Below, piece by piece: positions 19,901 through 27,626 of a stretch of 64,000 bases of DNA. Within the stretch, counting starts at the first letter, position 1. Every line of letters starts with the position of its first letter. Origin of the DNA: a virus; the IMG/VR virus record IMGVR_UViG_3300032291_003663, positions 1 through 64,000 of that record; one strand, given 5' to 3'. The translations under genes and the position numbers were made by a program. Below the pieces are notes generated by a model. The model was not told where the DNA came from. It did no database searches and saw nothing but the letters and a program-made list of their open reading frames with translations.

Positions 19901-20020
19901 ATGTCATATATGTTCCAAGAATCAATGAAAAACAATATTAAACCAGCAGTACTGCTAGCAGCACCTGTTTGGCATAATAGAATAGCCTATTATAAACCAG
20001 AAGAAAGACGTGAGAACTAA
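16919..20020 (+). CDS. four-domain protein: two methyltransferases, HtrL/YibB-like domain and glycosyltransferase
   Basis: 1033 residues. Residues 1-200: a methyltransferase-like domain with VLEIGVGTY at 38-46 and VYGVDIAED near 81. Residues 232-435: a second methyltransferase with VVDVPCGDFNWM near 285. Residues 470-740: an HtrL/YibB-like domain with LVTGLWNINRPGRDF near 476 and YFLWLDAGITN near 601. Residues 765-1030: a GT-A type domain with MLTFNFPEQ near 769, INGGRLFAAEHF near 836 and YFFFEDDMGFY near 851-861. It probably builds and methylates a glycan in one polypeptide. No frameshift or internal stop interrupts it. Confidence 0.75.
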   Translation: MDLTFYIEKYGSDKRASRYTLIYHPLLNHLRDTTNAVLEIGVGTYQPEIPSTFVGNAHLYPHYTPGGSLRAWRDYFPNANVYGVDIAEDCRLEEDRIKTFIFSSLDNEKCDSLLPNFQFDLIVDDGLHTALAQITTLKNLFKRVKANGYYIIEDVGGGGDGVDIIEVYNNDLKQIIEGHEYHHAGNAIFIRKNYSGAGEISSYAEFLERNSPMPYEEALIPMETPAPAPVVLPNTNLKEIFQDVYTNWRFGGWPESKSGGGSTMEETEIIRQQIKQLVKDKEIKSVVDVPCGDFNWMKDIVYSFESYTGCDIVPGLIADNQKYANQIIKFQELDLTQGNIPEADLLIVRDVIGHLTLNDGKKIVENILKSKCKYLLTTTWYSLEDEKYYEKHTNFDREVTLDRQWEAGAAQFYPVCLHSTPFNFPKPEFYIEEKPKVDGYENGVRKGLAFYEISKLREQTKLSASIPEIEATEDLTLVTGLWNINRPGRDFNHYIENFKKFLDIPVKMFIYIPAEYEYLVWEKRSRKNTYVKIFELDDIKNNYYSPFWDATQKIRTNPEWYNQAGWLPGSPQASNEWYNPIVQSKMFMLHDAKIMNVFDTDYFLWLDAGITNTVYEKYFTEHKCLDKIIPYLKTFLFVSYPYQANNEIHGFDFKTINRYAREEVKNICRGGLFGGHKDYISEASSTYYALLQDTLNTGYMGTEESLFSIMAYLEPHIYRRYALEDNGLIVKFTQALLDDQVQLENNGNRAHVLPKGTYNESTDKTSLYMLTFNFPEQIEHTLATWQANSPDWLNKPSQKILIDNSTDPQARIGNKAIADKYGFEHIIMHENKGINGGRLFAAEHFDKSDSDYYFFFEDDMGFYPSTETELCRNGFRKYVPNLYKAVHEIMAREDLDFLKLSYTEVYMDNNIQVSWYNVPQSVRSYTWPDYDQLPINGLDPYAPRTKFDKIEVHNGLSYITGEIYYANWPMIVNKKGNYKMFLETKWDNPFEQTWMSYMFQESMKNNIKPAVLLAAPVWHNRIAYYKPEERREN

Positions 20021-20046
20021 ATTCTTATTCGTATATTTAAAAGGTT

Positions 20047-22629
20047 ATGTACCAATCAATTTATTATAGTAGAGACACAAAGACATACCATCTACGCGAT
20101 GACAAAAAGGGGTGGCTTGAATTTCCATATCGAGCCACCTGCTATGTTGCTAAAGAAACAGGTGAGTATGAAACCTTAGATGGACAGAGAGTAACTGCAA
20201 CTAAACAATATGGGTGGAAAGATCCTAGTGTTTATGAAAGTGATGTAGATAAATTTACTCGTGTATTAGTAGATGCTTACTACGAATCAGACGATACACC
20301 AAGTTACCAAAATATAGTTTATCTTGATATTGAGTGTGAAATTGTAGGATCGCTTACACAAGATAGTGTACGAGCTCCTGCTGGTAAAATCACAGCAATT
20401 GCTTTATACGATAATAGTACTAAAACATATTACTGCTATATATTAGATAATACTCAATCCATAACACCCTCTAATGAAAATTCAAGGCATATTATACCTT
20501 GCTTTACAGAGAAGGAATTATTATTAAAATTTTTAGATACGTGGGAACAATTAGATCCTACAATTATCTCCGGATGGAACAGTAAATTCTTTGATATTCC
20601 TTATCTATACCATCGTATGGCTACTGTATTAGGACAAAGTGAAGCTGTACGTTTATCTCCACTTAAACGTGTAGATGAAAATGATTTCATGGGTGAAAAA
20701 ACAACTACAATAGCAGGTGTAAACCATCTTGACTATATGTTATTGTTTAAAAAATATATTGTAGCTCAAGAGCCATCATATGCCTTAGGTAATGTAGGAG
20801 AAAAATATGTTAATTTAGGCAAACTTGACTACCTAGGCTCTCTAGACAAACTATTCAGAGAAGATATTCAGAAATTTATAGATTATAATATTCGAGATGT
20901 TGAAATTATAGTAGCACTTGAGGATAAACTTAAATTTATAGACTTAACAGTTATTATTAGTCATTTATGTCATGTTCCCTATGAACAAGTTTACATGTCA
21001 ACGGCATTAAATGAAGGTGCTATTTTAACTTATTTAAAACGTAAGAATATAGTATCACCTAATAAACCTACAACTTATAATCCCGTACTAAAAGAAATTA
21101 AAGAAGAATATGCTGGTGGTTATTTAAAAGATCCTATACCCGGACTATATGAGTGGGTTATCGATTTAGACTTTACATCACTGTATCCATCCATTATTAG
21201 ATCACTTAATATGGGTATTGAAACATTAGTAGGACGTATAGTAAATAAAGACAAATACGACAACCAGTGGTCTCTTAAAGAATTAAAATTATTAAATCCA
21301 AATACTGAAATTATTATTGAGCGTGTTAATCCTAATAAAAGTATTTCTCGCTCAAGTATAACGGCAGGTAAAATGATTGGATTAATTGAACAAGAAAATT
21401 GGATTGTATCTGCTCCCGGAGTTATATTCCGTAAAGATAAATCAAGTATAGTATGTGAAGTATTAACTGATTGGTTTAATAAACGTGTTGAATATAAAAA
21501 TTTAATGAAAAAAGCCTATAAAGCAGGTGATACTGTTAAAGGTGAATTTTATAACCGTAGACAACATGCTTACAAGATTAAATTAAATGACGTTTATGGT
21601 TGTTATGCTATTAACGGATGGCGTTATACAGATGGACATAAATTTATCTCAAAAGCAATTACATTAACGGGACAACGTTTAATTCAAGAATCTATTAAAT
21701 TTGTAAATAAATGGATGAATACCCAAATGGACACAGATGGTATAGACTATATTGTAACATCTGATACTGATTCCTTATTTGTGCAAGTTAAAGATTTAAT
21801 TCAAAAACGAAATCCTGATTTAGATACACGTAATAGAGAGGAAATGGTTAAGCAAGTTTTAAAAATAGCTACTGAAGTACAAGGTGCAGCAAATGAGAGT
21901 TTACATAAGTTAGTAGTTGATTTATTTAATTTACATGATCATCCTCATTATTTTGATTTGAAACAGGAAGTTGTACTTGAAAGAGGATACTTTGCAGGTA
22001 AACGTCGTTATGCAATTTATATTGTAAATAAAGAAGGTGTACCTGTAGAAGAATTAGATATTAAAGGATTAGATCTAATGAAATCTAATTTTCCTCCTTA
22101 TTTTAGAAAGTTTAGTAAACAATTACTTCAAGATATTATGTTTGGTAAACCTAAACCTGAAATTGATAAGCAAATATTAGCTTTTAGAGAAAGCATAAAT
22201 GAAGTAGATTGGCGTCTATTATTAAAGCCTACAGGACTTAAAAACATGGGAGACTACATAGCATCAGGACCAAAATCAGGTGAAATATTTTCTAAATTGG
22301 AACTGAAATGTCCTATTAATACTAAAGCAGCCATTTATTATAATGATTTGCTTCGATTTAAAAAACTAGACAAAAAACACCATACATTCCAGATTGGAGA
22401 TAAGATGTTTATTGCTTATTTAAAAGATAATCCATATAGAGTAGATGTGATTGGATTTAATGGATATGATGATCCTCCATTTATTATTGAGTTTATTGAG
22501 AAGTACCTTGACAAAGTACAACTATTTGACTCAGTATTAAAAAATAAATTAGAAACATTATATGAGGATTTGAAATGGGGAAAACCGATATTCAACAATA
22601 ACATAAATAAATTCTTTAAATTTGGATAA
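20047..22629 (+). CDS. 43: DNA polymerase, family B (T4 gp43-like)
   Basis: 860 residues, close to T4 gp43. Exonuclease motifs: YLDIECEIVG near 93 (Exo I), ISGWNSKFFDIPYLYHR near 178 (Exo II) and YNIRDVEIIV near 281 (Exo III). Polymerase motifs: DLDFTSLYPSII near 375 (motif A), KLNDVYGCY near 512 (motif B) and YIVTSDTDSLF near 570 (motif C). Both activities therefore look intact. It replicates the phage genome with the clamp and clamp loader encoded downstream. A weak promoter-like box TATATTTA (20032-20039) precedes the start. Confidence 0.96.
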   Translation: MYQSIYYSRDTKTYHLRDDKKGWLEFPYRATCYVAKETGEYETLDGQRVTATKQYGWKDPSVYESDVDKFTRVLVDAYYESDDTPSYQNIVYLDIECEIVGSLTQDSVRAPAGKITAIALYDNSTKTYYCYILDNTQSITPSNENSRHIIPCFTEKELLLKFLDTWEQLDPTIISGWNSKFFDIPYLYHRMATVLGQSEAVRLSPLKRVDENDFMGEKTTTIAGVNHLDYMLLFKKYIVAQEPSYALGNVGEKYVNLGKLDYLGSLDKLFREDIQKFIDYNIRDVEIIVALEDKLKFIDLTVIISHLCHVPYEQVYMSTALNEGAILTYLKRKNIVSPNKPTTYNPVLKEIKEEYAGGYLKDPIPGLYEWVIDLDFTSLYPSIIRSLNMGIETLVGRIVNKDKYDNQWSLKELKLLNPNTEIIIERVNPNKSISRSSITAGKMIGLIEQENWIVSAPGVIFRKDKSSIVCEVLTDWFNKRVEYKNLMKKAYKAGDTVKGEFYNRRQHAYKIKLNDVYGCYAINGWRYTDGHKFISKAITLTGQRLIQESIKFVNKWMNTQMDTDGIDYIVTSDTDSLFVQVKDLIQKRNPDLDTRNREEMVKQVLKIATEVQGAANESLHKLVVDLFNLHDHPHYFDLKQEVVLERGYFAGKRRYAIYIVNKEGVPVEELDIKGLDLMKSNFPPYFRKFSKQLLQDIMFGKPKPEIDKQILAFRESINEVDWRLLLKPTGLKNMGDYIASGPKSGEIFSKLELKCPINTKAAIYYNDLLRFKKLDKKHHTFQIGDKMFIAYLKDNPYRVDVIGFNGYDDPPFIIEFIEKYLDKVQLFDSVLKNKLETLYEDLKWGKPIFNNNINKFFKFG

Positions 22630-22652
22630 CCAAATAAAAATTAATACATTCA
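22622..22652 (+). promoter_or_regulatory. Bacteroidetes-type promoter before the clamp genes
   Basis: TTGG at 22622-22625, 19 bases, TACATTCA at 22645-22652. It starts inside the last codons of the polymerase gene and would drive 22657 and the sliding clamp. Confidence 0.55.
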
Positions 22653-22656
22653 ATAC

Positions 22657-22839
22657 ATGACACCAAGAGAAAAAGCATCTGAACTAATAGTTAATTTTCA
22701 ACTAAAATGCAAATCCTTAGAATATGAGGAAGCTAAACAATGTGCTCTATTAACATGTAGTGAGATATTGGGATATATGGGTGCAGATAGAGGATATGCG
22801 TTTTGGACAGAAGTAAAACAAGAAATAGAAAACTTATGA
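22657..22839 (+). CDS. small conserved protein, paralog of the 55663 gene
   Basis: 60 residues. MTPREKASEL at the start, two cysteines in the middle and WTEVKQEIENL at the end closely match a 69-residue protein encoded at 55663, so a small family is present twice. Position between polymerase and clamp, with a start/stop overlap to the clamp, suggests a replication link. Function unknown. Confidence 0.65.
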   Translation: MTPREKASELIVNFQLKCKSLEYEEAKQCALLTCSEILGYMGADRGYAFWTEVKQEIENL

Positions 22840-23576
22840 TACAAAAATTAGATTTAGTAGCAAACATTGAAAAATATTACCTCAATGGTACTGTTGAAAG
22901 TGTAAGATGGAATATCTCCAATAAAAAGATGAATATTGCATTTGTATCTCCTAACCAGGATTTAGTAGGAAGTATTAGTTGTGATGTTGATTTGGAAGAT
23001 GGAACAATAGGAATATTTAATACTAGTACATTATTAAAAATGTTAAGTATATTAGATATAGATATTTTAATTGGTATTGAAAAACAATATAAAGTACCTA
23101 CTAAACTTCTTATTGAAGATTCTAATTTCTCATTACAATATTCTCTAGCAGACCCTTTTATTATTCAGACTACACCTGAAATTTCAGAACCCGGGTATGA
23201 AGTAACATTTAATATTGATTCTGAACTTATAATGCGTTTCTCTAAAGCTAAGGGAGCATTAGGCTCTAATACTAGAGATACATTTAGACTGGCTACATCG
23301 GTAGATGATGAAGGACATAAGCAAGTAAAATTCATATTAGGAGAACCAACATCACATTCAAATAAAGTTGAATTTACAGTTAATGCTGATTTTGAAGAAA
23401 TGCATATAGGTTATTTATCATTTAATTCTGCATATGTTAAGGAAATACTCAATGCTAGTAAAAATGATATTATAGAAGCAAAGGGACATTTAAGTACTAA
23501 AGGTTTACTTAAACTTGAACTTACAACAGAAAACGGAACAGCAACATATTATTTACCTGAAGTACAAGTAGGATGA
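22836..23576 (+). CDS. 45: sliding clamp (T4 gp45-like)
   Basis: 246 residues from the ATG at 22836, which overlaps the preceding stop (ATGA); an upstream start at 22803 lies inside the previous gene and is unlikely. The two-domain beta-rich sequence with GTIGIFNTSTLLKML near 64-78 and ATYYLPEVQVG at the C-terminus fits gp45-type trimeric clamps (228 residues in T4). Assigned by sequence resemblance and by its place between the polymerase and clamp loader. Confidence 0.8.
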   Translation: MIQKLDLVANIEKYYLNGTVESVRWNISNKKMNIAFVSPNQDLVGSISCDVDLEDGTIGIFNTSTLLKMLSILDIDILIGIEKQYKVPTKLLIEDSNFSLQYSLADPFIIQTTPEISEPGYEVTFNIDSELIMRFSKAKGALGSNTRDTFRLATSVDDEGHKQVKFILGEPTSHSNKVEFTVNADFEEMHIGYLSFNSAYVKEILNASKNDIIEAKGHLSTKGLLKLELTTENGTATYYLPEVQVG

Positions 23577-23812
23577 TAAAAGGAATGATAAAAATAAATG
23601 ATGATTTATTCTTAATAAAACTAATGATGAATGAATCATATGAAAGTTTAGGACCAGAATGGAACCAGATTTCACCTAATCACAAGACGTTTAAAAAAGA
23701 TGGTAAACTATTCTTTTGTGAAATAGTAGAAGAATTGGAAATTATTGAAGATGAAATAATTAGTAATGAAATTATTACCATTGAAGATGCTGTGGAAAAC
23801 CCAACAATTTAA
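23573..23812 (+). CDS. small acidic protein of unknown function
   Basis: 79 residues, start overlapping the clamp stop (ATGA). The C-terminal third is very acidic (EIVEELEIIEDEIISNE). No domain recognised. The promoter for the chaperonin operon lies within its end. Confidence 0.55.
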   Translation: MIKGMIKINDDLFLIKLMMNESYESLGPEWNQISPNHKTFKKDGKLFFCEIVEELEIIEDEIISNEIITIEDAVENPTI

Positions 23813-23822
23813 CGTATATTTA
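23792..23822 (+). promoter_or_regulatory. Bacteroidetes-type promoter before the chaperonin operon
   Basis: GTGG at 23792-23795, followed by AAAACCC and a total spacer of 19, then TATATTTA at 23815-23822. Confidence 0.55.
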
Positions 23823-23842
23823 TTTAAACAAAAATAAAAGTT

Positions 23843-24145
23843 ATGAGTGATTTATTTAACGGAAAGCGCGGACGTCAAAAAGGACAAACTAAAGACATGA
23901 TCATTATTAAAGATTCTTTATTTGCTCCTTATGAAATTCATCAAGATAAAAATTGCTACACACTAGTAGAACCTGGCTACAATGATAATATGGTAGCTGT
24001 TGGTTATTATAACACACTTGATCACGTATTAAGTACATTAGTTCGTAACTGTATAGTAGATAAGAAAAAAACTTATACTTTTAAAGAGTATATGGTTGAA
24101 TATAAACAAATAACTGAAAATTTTAAACAAGCATTAAATTTATGA
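23843..24145 (+). CDS. conserved small protein, unknown function
   Basis: 100 residues. Basic N-terminus (NGKRGRQKGQTKD) followed by an ordered alpha/beta-like part. The stop overlaps the groES start (ATGA), so the two are translated together. No known domain recognised. Confidence 0.55.
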   Translation: MSDLFNGKRGRQKGQTKDMIIIKDSLFAPYEIHQDKNCYTLVEPGYNDNMVAVGYYNTLDHVLSTLVRNCIVDKKKTYTFKEYMVEYKQITENFKQALNL

Positions 24146-24432
24146 TAAAAGCAGTATGGGATGCCATCATCGTGCAGGTGGATGAAAAAACAGAAAAGAT
24201 GCACGGAAAGTTTATTATCCCTGACTTGTCACAGGAAAAAGCAATTGTAGGAACTATTATTGACATTGGACCCGGAAGATGGAATGCTGCTGGTGATACA
24301 CGTATTCCTATGTCTTTTAGTGTAGGACAAAAAGTGGTATTACCACAAGTAGGGCCTACTAAATTAGAATGGGAAGGTATTGAATACATAGCTGTTTCTG
24401 AAGCAAATGTATTAGCATTAATTAAAGAATAA
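24142..24432 (+). CDS. groS: co-chaperonin GroES
   Basis: 96 residues, standard length. Begins with the usual AVWDAIIVQVDE strand; a mobile-loop equivalent (KTEKMHGKFIIPD, about 19-31) is followed by the GTIIDIGPGRW roof and a C-terminal WEGIEYIAVSEANVLALI. It would cap the GroEL encoded 9 bases downstream and help fold phage proteins, as gp31 does for T4 with host GroEL. Confidence 0.9.
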   Translation: MIKAVWDAIIVQVDEKTEKMHGKFIIPDLSQEKAIVGTIIDIGPGRWNAAGDTRIPMSFSVGQKVVLPQVGPTKLEWEGIEYIAVSEANVLALIKE

Positions 24433-24441
24433 AATTAAAAC

Positions 24442-26073
24442 ATGAAAACAGCATTTAACCAAGAAGCAAAAGAAAAACTAGCAAACGGCGTCAAAAAAAT
24501 ATCTGACGCTGTAGGATCAACTCTTGGACCCTATGGTAGAAACGTAGTGTTTATAGATGAGTATGGAACAGTACGTAGTACTAAAGACGGTGTTACTGTA
24601 GCTAAGACACTTAAGGATTTTGAAGATCCAATTGAAAATATAGGTGCACAAATGGTAAAACAAGCATCTATTAAAACAGCAGATAAAGCAGGTGATGGTA
24701 CAACAACATCAACTGTATTAGCAAATGATTTAATTCAACGTTCATTTAATAGTATTAATCCAAGTACAAACGTTGTATTAGTTAAAAAAGGTATTGAAGC
24801 GGCATCTAAAGAAATTATTGAAGGTTTAAAAGAAATTAAACGTGAAATTAATTCTGAAGACCAAATTAAACAAGTAGCTACCATCTCAGCTAATAATGAT
24901 GAAGAAATCGGAGCATTAGTAGCAGAGGCAATGCAGATGGTGGGTCAAGATGGAGTTGTAACTGTAGAAGAAAGTAAAACAGGTGAAACATCACTTGAAA
25001 CTGTAGAAGGTATTCAGTTCGATAGAGGTTACAAATCAATGTATTTTACAACAGATAATAATACAATGTCTGCTGTTTTAAAAGATCCATTAATTTTAAT
25101 TTATAACGGACGATTAACATCAGTTAAAGAATTACTTCCTGTACTTGAAGGAACATCACAAACAGATAGTTCACTTCTTATTATTGCTGAAGATATTGAT
25201 GGTGAAGCGCTTTCTACTCTTATTGTTAATAAAATGAGAGGTATGTTAAAAGCAGTTGCTGTTAAAGCTCCTGATTTTGGAGATCGTCGTTTAGCAGTAT
25301 TAGAAGATATTGCTATCGTAACAGGAGGAACAGTAGTATCACCTGAAAAAGGAATGAAACTTGAACGCTTCAATTCAGATTGGTTTGGTAAAGCAAGAGT
25401 AGTAACAGTAACTAAAGATACTACTACAATAGTTGATGGATCTAGTTCTCAAGACATTATCCAATCACGAATATCTGAACTTAAAGAACAAATAGGCAAA
25501 TCACCATCCGCTTTTGAAAAAGAACATTTACAAGAACGTTTAGGTAAATTATCTGGAGGTGTAGCTGTAATCAATATTGGTGGTGCTACTGAAACGGAAA
25601 TTAAAGTGAAAAAATATCGTATTGATGATGCATTACAAGCAACTAAAGCAGCACTTGAAGAAGGATTACTTCCTGGAGGTGGTGTAGCGTTGCTTGAAGC
25701 AAGAGAAAGTATTACAATCCTAAAATCAGATGGAGAAGATTTTAATTTAGGTAAAAGAATAGCATATGCTGCTTGTGGAGCTCCTTTTCTAAAAATACTA
25801 TCAAATGCTGGTATTGAAAACACAAATGATATTATCTTTAGTCTTAGAAAAATTAGAGAGGAAAACCCTGAAAATAGCCGTACATTTGGATATGATATTA
25901 AATCAGAAACAGTTACTGATATGTTTGAAGCCGGTATTATAGATCCAATGAAAGTAGCTAGAACAGCACTTGAAAATGCAGTTTCAGTTGCCGGTACAAT
26001 TTTATTAACTGAGTGTGTAATTTATAACGAGCCTAAAAAAGATAAAGATGGTGAACAATTCCCTATGGGTTGA
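24442..26073 (+). CDS. groL: chaperonin GroEL
   Basis: 543 residues. ATP-binding signatures are intact: TLGPYGRNV near 27, AGDGTTTSTVLA near 83-94 and LLPGGGVALLEA near 409. The C-terminus ends in KDGEQFPMG and lacks the usual GGM repeat tail. Encoded with its own GroES, so the phage can make a complete chamber. The last 26 bases overlap the clamp-loader gene in another frame. Confidence 0.95.
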   Translation: MKTAFNQEAKEKLANGVKKISDAVGSTLGPYGRNVVFIDEYGTVRSTKDGVTVAKTLKDFEDPIENIGAQMVKQASIKTADKAGDGTTTSTVLANDLIQRSFNSINPSTNVVLVKKGIEAASKEIIEGLKEIKREINSEDQIKQVATISANNDEEIGALVAEAMQMVGQDGVVTVEESKTGETSLETVEGIQFDRGYKSMYFTTDNNTMSAVLKDPLILIYNGRLTSVKELLPVLEGTSQTDSSLLIIAEDIDGEALSTLIVNKMRGMLKAVAVKAPDFGDRRLAVLEDIAIVTGGTVVSPEKGMKLERFNSDWFGKARVVTVTKDTTTIVDGSSSQDIIQSRISELKEQIGKSPSAFEKEHLQERLGKLSGGVAVINIGGATETEIKVKKYRIDDALQATKAALEEGLLPGGGVALLEARESITILKSDGEDFNLGKRIAYAACGAPFLKILSNAGIENTNDIIFSLRKIREENPENSRTFGYDIKSETVTDMFEAGIIDPMKVARTALENAVSVAGTILLTECVIYNEPKKDKDGEQFPMG

Positions 26074-26959
26074 GAAATATCGTAGTCAAAATTTAGATAC
26101 ATACGTTGGAAATGAGGGTGTAAAAGCCTTCATTTCTAAATGTATAACTAACAATGATATACCTCACTTACTATTGTATGGAAAACCTGGTACAGGTAAA
26201 ACCACATTAGCTAAGTTAATTACTAAAAACATCAAATGTGATGTAATGTATATTAATGCTTCTGATGAAAGAGGTATTGATACTATTAGAGATAAAATTG
26301 TTGATTATGCATCCGCAAACAGCTTTAATCCTATTAAGATAGTAATACTGGATGAATCCGATTATATTACTGCGCAAGCACAAGCTGCACTTCGTAATGT
26401 AATGGAAACTTATTCGGCTAAAACACGATTTATCTTAACGGCTAACTATGCTGAACGTATAATTGATCCACTTAAAAGTAGATGTCAAGCCTTCCATATT
26501 GAACCGCCTTCTAAAGGTGAGGTTGCAAAACATATTGCTAGTTTATTAGATCAAGAAAAAGTAAAATATGAATTATCTAATGTAGCAGCGTTGATCAAGA
26601 CATACTACCCTGATATTAGAAAAATAATTAATGCGGCCCAACAATCTATAGATGATAATAATACTTTAAACCCAGGGGCGTTAGTACCTAATATGGATGG
26701 CGCGTTAACTGCCATTATTACCGCGTTAAAATCGAAGAAATCATCATCATGGGCAGATATTAGACAAATAGTTGCCGACGCAGATATCAACGATTTTGTG
26801 CAGTTATACACGGGATTGTATGATAGAGTAACAGAATTTACAACGTCACCCGCTGATGTAGCTATTCATTCTGCTCAATATCTATGGCAGAACAATACTA
26901 TAGCTGATAAAGAAATTAACTTTATGGCGTTTGTATCTCAAATATTAAAAATAAAATAA
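26048..26959 (+). CDS. 44: clamp loader large subunit (T4 gp44-like AAA+ ATPase)
   Basis: 303 residues. Starts with SLWVEKYRS, the RFC-box entry motif; Walker A GKPGTGKTT near 44-52, Walker B IVILDESD near 98-105, sensor 1 TANY near 135 and SRC arginine-finger motif LKSRCQAF near 146. It opens the sliding clamp with the gp62-like subunit encoded two genes downstream. The start lies inside the end of groEL, which fixes the start and implies translational coupling. Confidence 0.93.
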   Translation: MVNNSLWVEKYRSQNLDTYVGNEGVKAFISKCITNNDIPHLLLYGKPGTGKTTLAKLITKNIKCDVMYINASDERGIDTIRDKIVDYASANSFNPIKIVILDESDYITAQAQAALRNVMETYSAKTRFILTANYAERIIDPLKSRCQAFHIEPPSKGEVAKHIASLLDQEKVKYELSNVAALIKTYYPDIRKIINAAQQSIDDNNTLNPGALVPNMDGALTAIITALKSKKSSSWADIRQIVADADINDFVQLYTGLYDRVTEFTTSPADVAIHSAQYLWQNNTIADKEINFMAFVSQILKIK

Positions 26960-27180
26960 TGACACAAAAAGAATTAAACATGAACGTATCTTTAAAAGAT
27001 ACAACAGCTATCATATGCGAAAGTTGTGAAAACGAAGTATTTATTGAAGGAGTAATGCTACGTAAAGTATCTCGCTTTGTAACTGGTACTACACAAGATG
27101 CACTTATGCCTATACCAGTATTTACCTGTTCAAAATGTGGAGGTGTAAACGCTGATTTTCTACCTAAAGATAAACAATAA
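26959..27180 (+). CDS. small zinc-ribbon-like protein
   Basis: 73 residues with CESCE near 20-24 and CSKCG near 57-61, likely one zinc site. It lies between the two clamp-loader genes with one-base overlaps on both sides, a position suggesting a role in replication or transcription coupling. No family assigned. Confidence 0.65.
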   Translation: MTQKELNMNVSLKDTTAIICESCENEVFIEGVMLRKVSRFVTGTTQDALMPIPVFTCSKCGGVNADFLPKDKQ

Positions 27181-27626
27181 TGCAGATATTTGATTGGATT
27201 AAACAAGTAACATATATTAAAGATCCTTGGTCTTCATTTAGTGAAGAAGATAAAGTAACTTTTAATCCATATATGGTACATAGATTCTTATCAATGCATG
27301 AACCTTATATTGAATTAGCTAATTACCTACAACAATTCTGGCAATTAACTCATGGACAGATTTACTTGATTTACTGTGAATACTTACCTGAAAGTAAAAT
27401 ATTTGCAAAGTATATTAAATCAACTAAACCTAAAGTAAATAATGAACTATTAAGTATATTATCTAATTATTATAAGGTATCAACTAGAGAAGTAAAAAAT
27501 TATCTTCAAATACTAAAAGAAGATGAAGTAAAAGTAATCTTAAGTAGTAGAGGAATAGAAGAAGATGAAATAAAAAAGTTATTAAAAGATGAAAAAACTA
27601 CCAAAACATCTAAAGTTTCTACGTAA
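27180..27626 (+). CDS. 62: clamp loader small subunit (T4 gp62-like)
   Basis: 148 residues, short compared with T4 gp62 (187). FNPYMVHRFLSMH near 29-41 and ILSNYYKVSTREVKNYL near 89-105 resemble gp62-type proteins, and the gene follows the gp44 homolog as in T4-like phages. The start overlaps the previous stop (TAATG). Assigned from both similarity and order. Confidence 0.75.
   Translation: MQIFDWIKQVTYIKDPWSSFSEEDKVTFNPYMVHRFLSMHEPYIELANYLQQFWQLTHGQIYLIYCEYLPESKIFAKYIKSTKPKVNNELLSILSNYYKVSTREVKNYLQILKEDEVKVILSSRGIEEDEIKKLLKDEKTTKTSKVST

Noticed and set aside
22803-22835. Earlier start for the sliding clamp gene
   Set aside because: It lies wholly inside the preceding gene and adds 11 basic residues not expected in a clamp; ATG 22836 gives the usual ATGA coupling.
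25101-25823. Minus-strand open frames of 90 and 124 codons within groEL
   Set aside because: They are shadows of the highly biased groEL coding strand.
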